Of a stretch of 8,976 nucleotides of DNA, positions 1-7,152 are shown one piece after another; position 1 is the stretch's first letter, and every line of letters begins with the position of its first letter. The translations under genes were made by a program, and so were the position numbers. This stretch comes from Alphaproteobacteria bacterium. Lineage in GTDB: Bacteria; Pseudomonadota; Alphaproteobacteria; UBA2136; JALTLI01. The notes under the pieces are model-generated. The model did not search any database, was not told where the DNA came from, and was given only the letters and a program-made list of their open reading frames with translations. Where the stretch lies: assembly GCA_027005635.1 (NCBI GenBank), contig JALTLI010000202.1, forward strand, positions 1-8,976, given 5' to 3'.

Positions 1-62
1 GATATAAGATCTAGTATTGCTTTATCTCTACATTTTCCTGCGGCTAAAATTATTATTTCCAT
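1..62 (-). CDS. Partial N-terminus of a leftward gene, possibly 23S rRNA methyltransferase RlmH
   Basis: Reading leftward from ATG at 62-60 there is an open frame of 20 codons to the window edge, beginning MEIIILAAGK and continuing CRDKAILDLI. An in-frame TAA at 74-72 lies just upstream, so ATG is the natural start. A short hydrophobic beta strand followed by an A-x-GK turn and a charged helix resembles the start of RlmH (the SPOUT methyltransferase of 23S rRNA pseudouridine 1915), whose N-terminus typically reads like I-x-AVGK. A nucleotidyltransferase start (LAAGxGxRM) is the main alternative, but the second glycine and the R-M are missing here. The gene is divergent from ligA with about 68 bp between the starts. 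No clear Shine-Dalgarno is visible. That the frame is a real gene is likely; its identity is uncertain from 20 residues. Confidence 0.45.
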   Translation of the reverse strand, partial: MEIIILAAGKCRDKAILDLI

Positions 63-85
63 AGAAATATTTTAACATATCCCAT

Positions 86-97
86 TACTATATAGTA
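86..97. promoter_or_regulatory. Palindrome in the divergent promoter region of ligA and the left-edge gene
   Basis: TACTATATAGTA is a perfect 12-bp palindrome in the 68-bp divergent intergenic region. It contains TATAGT on both strands, so it could supply -10 elements in both directions. No convincing -35 at standard spacing was found on either strand, and such AT-rich palindromes arise easily by chance in this base composition. Confidence 0.25.
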
Positions 98-114
98 TAT
101 TTTTTTGCCTATTT

Positions 115-2155
<2,041 letters not shown>

Positions 2156-2190
2156 CAATAAAAAACCTGCATTATGCAGGTTTTTTATTG
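2156..2190. terminator. Bidirectional rho-independent terminator between ligA and the ankyrin-like gene
   Basis: The hairpin starts one base after the ligA TAA. Its arms are 2156-2170 and 2176-2190, a perfect 15-bp inverted repeat with a 5-base ATTAT loop. The GC-rich core (CCTGC/GCAGG) is flanked by A6 on the left and T6 on the right, so transcripts from either strand carry a GC stem followed by a U run. It can therefore end ligA on the plus strand and the convergent gene, whose stop lies 8 bp away, on the minus strand. Confidence 0.93.
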
Positions 2191-2197
2191 TTTGTCT

Positions 2198-2710
2198 CTA
2201 GCTGTTGTTTTTACCAGCTCTTTTAAGTTCAAAGATCATATAATCATATCTATCCATTATTTTATATAACCTGCTTTTACTTCTTAAGTGTTGAGCAAAC
2301 TCCAGTGGAGTTCCATATTTTCCTGTTGTATTAATATTTACTTTTTTATCCATTAGTTTATCAAAAGTATCCCAATCATTATTTAGTATACTTAGCAATA
2401 ATAAAGACATTCCATCAGAAGAAACGTAACTAATATTTGCATTTTTAGCATCAATTAATAAATTTGTGCCATCTTTACAGCCATTAGAATAAGTAACCAT
2501 CGCAATTGACCACTGGTAATCATTACTTTCTACCATATAATTTTGCAGGCCTTTGTTTATACCATTTTTAATGCCTTCAATATCACATTTGGCACTAGCA
2601 GTGATGAAATTCAATTCATCTTGGTACAAATTTTTAGGGACGATTAAATAAAATAAAATAGTAATTATAAAAGCTACTATAAATATAGTTCTAGTTTTTG
2701 CTTGTTTCAT
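2198..2710 (-). CDS. Membrane-anchored ankyrin-repeat-like protein, function unknown
   Basis: The product is 170 residues when started at the ATG at 2710-2708. A longer frame exists from a GTG at 2719, but that GTG lies inside a good Shine-Dalgarno (GAGGTGA, 2722-2716, 5 bases before the ATG), so the ATG is preferred. A short basic N-terminus (KQAKTR) precedes one hydrophobic segment at about residues 8-24 with no clear cleavage site, suggesting a signal anchor with the rest in the periplasm. The remainder resembles degenerate ankyrin repeats. One lies around residues 33-57 (helix pair with CDIEGIKNGINKG). A second ends in NGCKDGTNLLIDAKNANISYV near 76-96. A third, DGMSLLLLSILNNDWDTFDKLM followed by VNINTTGKYGTPLEFA, spans about 99-140. 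Such repeats mediate protein binding; no partner or enzymatic domain can be seen. The gene stands alone between its own promoter and the shared terminator. Ankyrin-like is well supported; the role is unknown. Confidence 0.85.
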   Translation of the reverse strand: MKQAKTRTIFIVAFIITILFYLIVPKNLYQDELNFITASAKCDIEGIKNGINKGLQNYMVESNDYQWSIAMVTYSNGCKDGTNLLIDAKNANISYVSSDGMSLLLLSILNNDWDTFDKLMDKKVNINTTGKYGTPLEFAQHLRSKSRLYKIMDRYDYMIFELKRAGKNNS

Positions 2711-2715
2711 AATAT

Positions 2716-2722
2716 TCACCTC
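2716..2722 (-). promoter_or_regulatory. Ribosome binding site deciding the ankyrin-like gene start
   Basis: On the minus strand GAGGTGA is followed by ATATT and then ATG. This is one of the two strongest Shine-Dalgarno sequences in the window, and its spacing fits the ATG at 2710. The upstream in-frame GTG is part of the site itself and is unlikely to be a start codon. Confidence 0.75.
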
Positions 2723-2764
2723 GGTGTATGGTGTGAGAAAAAGAAAAGTACTTCTGTAGTTGTT

Positions 2765-2793
2765 AGTGTATACACTGACTTATAGTAAGTCAA
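2765..2793 (-). promoter_or_regulatory. Predicted sigma70-type promoter overlapped by two palindromes
   Basis: On the minus strand a -35 TTGACT (2793-2788) is followed after exactly 17 bp by a -10 TACACT (2770-2765). This places a transcript start about 50 bases before the ankyrin-like gene's ATG. Two palindromes overlap these elements. TGACTTA-TAG-TAAGTCA (2776-2792, 7-bp arms) covers most of the -35 and the spacer. AGTGTATACACT (2765-2776, perfect 12 bp) covers the -10. A repressor bound to either would block RNA polymerase. The 7-bp hairpin is not followed by a T run, so it is unlikely to be the terminator of the esterase gene behind it. Confidence 0.55.
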
Positions 2794-2805
2794 GTATCTC
2801 AAATC

Positions 2806-3441
2806 TTAAAATTTATCTTTCAGCCATTTTTTAGCAAAATTAAGACCGTTTTCATCTATACCATGAGGCAAATTAGGAATAATATGAACCTCAACTTTAA
2901 AACCAGCCTCTTCTAGTTCTTTTCCTGCTGTTATGGAATTATCGTACGGTAAAACATCATCAGCTTCACCATGAATAAGAATAATTGGAGGTTTATGGTA
3001 TTTTTCACCTTTAAGCTCTTCATTCCACATTAATCTGCCAGAAAAACCAATTACACCAGCTACTGCGTGTTTTAAACGCGGAGCAGAATATAAGCTCATC
3101 ATTGTTCCTTGAGAAAACCCTACAAGCATCATTTTATTATACGGAATATTGTATTTTGTGTGAATATCGGCCAAATAATTTTCTAGCAGACGCAAGCTTA
3201 CTTCCATACCAGCTTTATCTATAAATGTTCCGTTGTTATCACTAAACCACTCATAACCTATTCCCATATTGGTTTTAGCTGGCGCATTTGGTGAGAAATA
3301 GCCTGTGCTTTTTTCTTCAAACTGAGGAGCAAGAGATATTAAATCTTCACCATTAGAACCATAACCATGCAAAAAAATAAAAGCTTTATCAATTTTATTG
3401 TTGTGAGGTAAAAAATATGGGCCTGTTAATTTGTTTGGCAT
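2806..3441 (-). CDS. Serine esterase of the carboxylesterase/phospholipase (YpfH-like) alpha/beta-hydrolase family
   Basis: A 211-residue cytoplasmic alpha/beta hydrolase, complete in length for the family of small carboxylesterases, lysophospholipases and acyl-protein thioesterases. An oxyanion-hole block FLHGYGSNGEDL lies at about 23-34. The nucleophile elbow GFSQG places the catalytic serine at 110. The acid is Asp161 in HGEADDVLP, and the catalytic His is 193 in PHGID. The conserved aromatic block with SPNAP is near 50-54. There is no signal peptide or membrane segment. Family members hydrolyse short carboxylic esters or lysophospholipids; the substrate here cannot be read from sequence. 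The ATG at 3441 is 2 bp after the stop of the small TM-protein gene, so the two are almost certainly cotranscribed and possibly translationally coupled. A GGAAG about 13 bases upstream is the only weak Shine-Dalgarno. Dienelactone hydrolase is a related but less likely label. Confidence 0.92.
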   Translation of the reverse strand: MPNKLTGPYFLPHNNKIDKAFIFLHGYGSNGEDLISLAPQFEEKSTGYFSPNAPAKTNMGIGYEWFSDNNGTFIDKAGMEVSLRLLENYLADIHTKYNIPYNKMMLVGFSQGTMMSLYSAPRLKHAVAGVIGFSGRLMWNEELKGEKYHKPPIILIHGEADDVLPYDNSITAGKELEEAGFKVEVHIIPNLPHGIDENGLNFAKKWLKDKF

Positions 3442-3443
3442 AA

Positions 3444-3662
3444 TTACTTTTTTACTTCCATACTTTTTTCAAAATCTTGTTTCCCTGCTTTTAAAACACT
3501 GGTAACCATAGGTGCATATTTATTTAAAAATGGATCAAGATCTTCCTTAAAAACATCATAACAAACAGCTAAAATTGAAACAAAAATAAAGAATATAAGT
3601 GAAAACTTAATAGAGCTTTTTAGTTGCTGTTTAAAATTATTTGGTAGGATTTTTTTGTTCAA
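3444..3662 (-). CDS. Small single-pass membrane protein, function unknown
   Basis: A 72-residue protein starting at TTG (3662-3660). An in-frame TAA at 3683-3681 and the lack of any ATG before codon 52 make TTG the only reasonable start. GAAAG seven bases upstream is a modest Shine-Dalgarno. The N-terminus is basic (KK, K11, K15, K19), followed by one hydrophobic helix at about 20-36 (FSLIFFIFVSILAV core). A charged, probably helical tail of 35 residues ends EVKK. By the positive-inside rule the tail would face the periplasm. I do not recognise a family. Its reality rests on the 2-bp spacing to the esterase gene, the clean TM architecture and the otherwise empty space. The pairing suggests a shared job with the esterase, perhaps at the membrane, but that is inference. 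Confidence 0.65.
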   Translation of the reverse strand: MNKKILPNNFKQQLKSSIKFSLIFFIFVSILAVCYDVFKEDLDPFLNKYAPMVTSVLKAGKQDFEKSMEVKK

Positions 3663-3692
3663 TTTGTTACTTTCTATTAGTTAGAGTAGTTT

Positions 3693-3698
3693 TATAAT
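3693..3698 (+). promoter_or_regulatory. Possible -10 element of the lolA promoter
   Basis: A perfect TATAAT lies in the 55-bp divergent spacer, 20 bp before the lolA start. No good -35 is seen at 16-18 bp (the sequence there is CTTTCT or TTTCTA). If it is used, the leader would be only about 13 bases but would still include the AAGGGA site. The opposite-strand gene must also be transcribed from this spacer, so the two promoters probably overlap. Confidence 0.4.
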
Positions 3699-3717
3699 AT
3701 AAAGGGATAGTTAAGTT

Positions 3718-4317
3718 TTGAAAAGGTTTTTAATATTAATATCCATTTTTATTATTGTATCTAGCAATGTTAATGCTTCTCCACTAGAAAAAATAGAGGC
3801 ATATTTTAATAATATGACAACATTTGAAGCAGATTTTCGTCAATTCACTGTTAATATTGGTGGTGTTAGTGAAGGCAAATTTTATATAAACCGCCCGCGT
3901 CAATTTTTATGGCAGTATAATTACCCTTATAAACAAAAAATTGTTTCTACTGGTACTGGAGCTTATTTTTACGATGAAGAAAATGAACAAGTAACCCAAA
4001 TACCAGTAAATTCTGGATTTGCTAGCATTTTTACTAAAAATAAAGTTAGCTTTAATATAAAAGGGCTAAAGGTAACAAAGCAGGTAGAAAAAGATAATAT
4101 TCTAGAAATAACTCTAAAACCTAACGAGGATAATATTCAGGAAATAACTTTTATAATGCTTAAAAAGCCAAACGGCAAAATTCAGCTTAATCAAATAGCA
4201 TCTAAGGATAATTTTGGTGATACTACAATAGTAGTTTTTAATAATATAGAAGAAGGTGAAAAATTAGATAAAGAATTATTTAAGTTTGTACCACCTCAGT
4301 ATGCAGATGAAGATTAA
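3718..4317 (+). CDS. lolA: Outer-membrane lipoprotein carrier protein LolA
   Basis: LolA accepts lipoproteins released from the inner membrane by the LolCDE ABC transporter and carries them across the periplasm to the outer membrane. The 199-residue length is typical. There is a signal peptide with KR at 2-3, a hydrophobic core FLILISIFIIV and a likely cleavage after NVNA (residue 20). Family signatures follow: TFEADFRQF (35-43), GKFYINRPRQFLWQY (53-67) with the conserved RP and W, YDEENEQVTQIP (85-96), and the C-terminal DTTIVVFNNI...LFKFVPP block (168-193). The start is TTG at 3718. An in-frame TAA sits at 3712-3714 and the next Met (codon 33) would remove the signal peptide, so TTG is required. 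AAGGGA at 3702-3707 is the Shine-Dalgarno, about 10 bases upstream. Its TAA overlaps the stop of convergent rbfA. No lolB or lolCDE gene is visible nearby. Confidence 0.95.
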   Translation: MKRFLILISIFIIVSSNVNASPLEKIEAYFNNMTTFEADFRQFTVNIGGVSEGKFYINRPRQFLWQYNYPYKQKIVSTGTGAYFYDEENEQVTQIPVNSGFASIFTKNKVSFNIKGLKVTKQVEKDNILEITLKPNEDNIQEITFIMLKKPNGKIQLNQIASKDNFGDTTIVVFNNIEEGEKLDKELFKFVPPQYADED

Positions 4318-4679
4318 AACTCTGATGATACTTTTTTAATAGATGCGTCAATTTTTTCTGCTTTTTCAATAGAATCATCATAAATAAAACGCAGTTTAGG
4401 GGAATATTTAGAAGTTCCTTTTGATGCAATTTCTTTTTGAAAAGCCCAACTTTCTTCATTTAAGGCTTTTTCTACATCTTTATATGAATATTCAGATAAG
4501 CTTGTTAAACAACCAAAATAAACTTTAGCATGGCGTAAATCTGGGCTAATCCAAACCTCACTAACAGTAATGATACCATCAATGAGGGGATTATGAGTTT
4601 GTTTTTGCCCCAATGCACCAGCAACAGATTGCCTTACAACTTCTGCTACACGTATTTGGCGCTGAGACATTTTTTTCAT
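4314..4679 (-). CDS. rbfA: 30S ribosome-binding factor RbfA
   Basis: RbfA binds the immature 30S subunit and assists 16S rRNA 5'-end processing and late maturation. The protein has 121 residues with a single KH-like fold. It shows an N-terminal helix (SQRQIRVAEVVRQSV), ITVSEV at 37-42, SPDLRHAKVYF at 45-55 and the hallmark KYSPKLRFIYDDS at 91-103, all typical of alphaproteobacterial members. The start is ATG at 4679, 5 bp after the infB stop; a second ATG at codon 4 (4670) is possible. Neither has a strong Shine-Dalgarno, so translational coupling to infB is likely. It is the last gene of the nusA-infB-rbfA operon. Its TAA shares bases with the lolA stop on the other strand, and no terminator hairpin follows. 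Confidence 0.97.
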   Translation of the reverse strand: MKKMSQRQIRVAEVVRQSVAGALGQKQTHNPLIDGIITVSEVWISPDLRHAKVYFGCLTSLSEYSYKDVEKALNEESWAFQKEIASKGTSKYSPKLRFIYDDSIEKAEKIDASIKKVSSEF

Positions 4680-4684
4680 TAAAC

Positions 4685-7126
4685 TTATGCTTCATTTTCA
4701 TCGGCTGATTTTTCTGCAAGCTTCTTAAGATCATCAATTGTTCTTGAGGTTTCTTCAATTTCGTAAGCTTCAACAATATCGCCCGCGTGTAAATCATCAA
4801 ATTTAGCAAGTGTTAAACCACATTCAAAACCTTCAGAAACCTCTTTAACATCATCTTTAAAACGACGTAAGGTATCAATTTCACCATCATGGATAACAAT
4901 ACCATCACGGATAACACGGGCTTTACCATGACGTTTAAGAATACCATCAGTTACTAAACAACCACAAATTTTCATTTTATTAATTTTGAATATTTCACGG
5001 ATTTCTAACTGACCAGTAATTTTTTCTTTAAGTTCAGGTGAAAGTAATCCACTCATAGCAGCTTTAATATCATCAACTAAATCATATATTACACTATAAT
5101 AACGAATTTCAACGCCTTCTTTTTCTGCTGCTGTACGTGCTTGTGGGTTTGCACGCACATTAAAGCCTATAATTAATGCATCAGATGTTTGAGCAAGCAT
5201 TACATCACTTTCAGTAACAATACCAACAGCACTATGAACAGCGCGAACTTGAACTTCTTCTGTTGCTAATTTATTTAATGAATCCGCAATCGCTTCAACA
5301 GAACCTTGTACATCACCTTTAACAATAATATTTAATTCTTTTAAATCTTTTTCTTCAATACGAGACATAAATGAATCTAGTGAAACACGTTTACGGCTTC
5401 TAGCCATTTCTTTTTCACGTTTAATTTGCATACGGTGAGATGTAACTTCACGGGCTTTACGTTCATCTTCAACTTGAATAAATGATTCACCAGCTTCTGG
5501 TACACCTTGCAAACCTAAAATCTCTACAGGTAATGCTGGTATAGCCTCTTTAATACTTTTTCCTGTATCATCAAGCATTGCTCTTACTTTACCCCACTGA
5601 CAACCAGCAACAACAATATCACCAATTTTTAAAGTACCTCGTTGAATAATAACAGATGCAATTGGTCCACGACCTTTATCTAAACGAGACTCAACCACAG
5701 CACCATCAACTTGACGATGTGGATTAGCTTTAAGATCAAGCATATCTGCTTGGAGTAAAATCATATCTTCTAAATCATGTAAACCTTCACCAGATTTAGC
5801 ACTAACAGGAACACAAACTATATCACCACCAAAATCTTCAGGGATTAAATCATGGCTAAGTAAATCTTGTTTAACCTTGTTAACATCTGCTTCTGGCTTA
5901 TCAATTTTGTTAATAGCAACAACAATTGGTACGCCGGCAGCACGTGAATGATCTATTGCTTCCACTGTTTGAGGCATAATACTATCATCAGCAGCTACAA
6001 CTAAAACTACAATATCAGTTACCGAAGCCCCACGAGAACGCATAGCAGTAAATGCTTCATGTCCAGGAGTATCTAGGAATGTTATTTTTTTACCAGATTT
6101 AGCTACAATTTGGTAAGCACCAATGTGTTGAGTAATTCCACCAGCTTCACCATCTGTAACTTTAGTTTTGCGCAAAGCATCAAGTAAAGAAGTTTTACCA
6201 TGATCGACATGCCCCATAACTGTAACAATTGGTGGACGTTCTTGTAATAAGCTTTCATCTTCATCTGCTTCAACAAGGCTTTCTTCAATCTCATTGGCAG
6301 ATTTAAGTTTGTAGGTATGCCCAAGCTCTTCTACAACTAAAGCTGCTGTTTCTTGATCTATCATCTGGGTAACAGTTACCATTTGCCCCATCATCATAAG
6401 GCTTTTTACTACATCACCAGATTTTTCAGCCATCTTAATAGCTAATTCTTGAACAGTAATAAATTCAGGGATTTCTACTTCATGAAAAACTTTTTCAACA
6501 TCAGCTACAGGTGCAGAAAATTTATTTTTATTGCGTTTGTTACGTGATGCAGCAGAACCCATAGTTCTATAACGTTGCTCTAAGCCTTCCATATAAGCGT
6601 TACGCCCAGGCCTTTTATTTTTATTTGTTGGCTTGCCAGATTTGCGTTTATCTACACTTAAAGTACTTTTAGATCCTCTAGAACTATGGCTATCATCTTT
6701 AGCAGGTGAAGTAGCAGCAACTTGAGATGCAACTATTTTTTCTGCTTCTATTCTTTCAAGCTTTGCTTTTTCTTCTTCAGCTTTTTGTTTAGCTTCTTTG
6801 GATTCTATTTCTTCTTTTTGTTTACGTATTTGCATTTCTTTTTTACGGCTAGAAGCCAAAGATTCGGCAAGCTTTCTTTCTTCTTCTCTTTCTGCTTTTT
6901 CCTTGGCAGAATTTGCCTTTGCTTTTTCTAAGGCTGCTAAACGTCTAGCTTCTTCATCATTCTTAGGAACAACATGCTCACTTGTAGTATTGCTAGAAAA
7001 AGTACGTCTTTTACGAACTTCTACTGCAACTCCAGAAGATCGAGAAGATCCAGCATTAGATGCCACACCCAATGTACCGCTACTTATGCCTAATGTACCT
7101 GTTGGTTTGTTATCTTTTGATGTCAT
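4685..7126 (-). CDS. infB: Translation initiation factor IF-2
   Basis: IF-2 is the GTPase that brings fMet-tRNA to the 30S subunit and promotes 50S joining. The protein has 813 residues. The first 200 are low-complexity: TLG-type repeats ([11 protein letters not shown], 10-20), a basic KRR patch (39-41), a long Ala/Glu/Lys coiled-coil stretch (about 55-130) and a basic linker (about 155-203). An IF2_N domain follows at about 222-272. GTPase motifs are intact: G1 GHVDHGKT (305-312), G2 GGITQHIGA (329-337), G3 DTPGH (352-356), G4 NKID (406-409) and G5 SAK (442-444). Domain II (about 467-550), domain III (about 595-690) and the C-terminal fMet-tRNA-binding domain (about 705-795, with [12 protein letters not shown] and FECG) complete it. 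ATG at 7126 is preceded by AGAGGT four bases upstream, a strong Shine-Dalgarno. It lies 26 bp after nusA and 5 bp before rbfA in one operon. Confidence 0.98.
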   Translation of the reverse strand: MTSKDNKPTGTLGISSGTLGVASNAGSSRSSGVAVEVRKRRTFSSNTTSEHVVPKNDEEARRLAALEKAKANSAKEKAEREEERKLAESLASSRKKEMQIRKQKEEIESKEAKQKAEEEKAKLERIEAEKIVASQVAATSPAKDDSHSSRGSKSTLSVDKRKSGKPTNKNKRPGRNAYMEGLEQRYRTMGSAASRNKRNKNKFSAPVADVEKVFHEVEIPEFITVQELAIKMAEKSGDVVKSLMMMGQMVTVTQMIDQETAALVVEELGHTYKLKSANEIEESLVEADEDESLLQERPPIVTVMGHVDHGKTSLLDALRKTKVTDGEAGGITQHIGAYQIVAKSGKKITFLDTPGHEAFTAMRSRGASVTDIVVLVVAADDSIMPQTVEAIDHSRAAGVPIVVAINKIDKPEADVNKVKQDLLSHDLIPEDFGGDIVCVPVSAKSGEGLHDLEDMILLQADMLDLKANPHRQVDGAVVESRLDKGRGPIASVIIQRGTLKIGDIVVAGCQWGKVRAMLDDTGKSIKEAIPALPVEILGLQGVPEAGESFIQVEDERKAREVTSHRMQIKREKEMARSRKRVSLDSFMSRIEEKDLKELNIIVKGDVQGSVEAIADSLNKLATEEVQVRAVHSAVGIVTESDVMLAQTSDALIIGFNVRANPQARTAAEKEGVEIRYYSVIYDLVDDIKAAMSGLLSPELKEKITGQLEIREIFKINKMKICGCLVTDGILKRHGKARVIRDGIVIHDGEIDTLRRFKDDVKEVSEGFECGLTLAKFDDLHAGDIVEAYEIEETSRTIDDLKKLAEKSADENEA

Positions 7127-7130
7127 ATTG

Positions 7131-7136
7131 ACCTCT
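7131..7136 (-). promoter_or_regulatory. Shine-Dalgarno of infB
   Basis: AGAGGT on the minus strand sits four bases before the infB ATG. Together with the site at 2716-2722 it shows that this genome uses ordinary anti-Shine-Dalgarno pairing, although ligA and rbfA lack clear sites. Confidence 0.65.
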
Positions 7137-7152
7137 TTTCTTTTTTATGGCG

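Noticed and set aside
2776..2792. Hairpin as rho-independent terminator of the esterase gene
   Set aside because: The arms are AT-rich and no T run follows on the minus strand; its position over a -35 and spacer fits an operator better.
4591..4809. Open frame of 72 codons on the minus strand across the infB-rbfA junction
   Set aside because: It overlaps the conserved ends of two certain genes in another frame and resembles no family.
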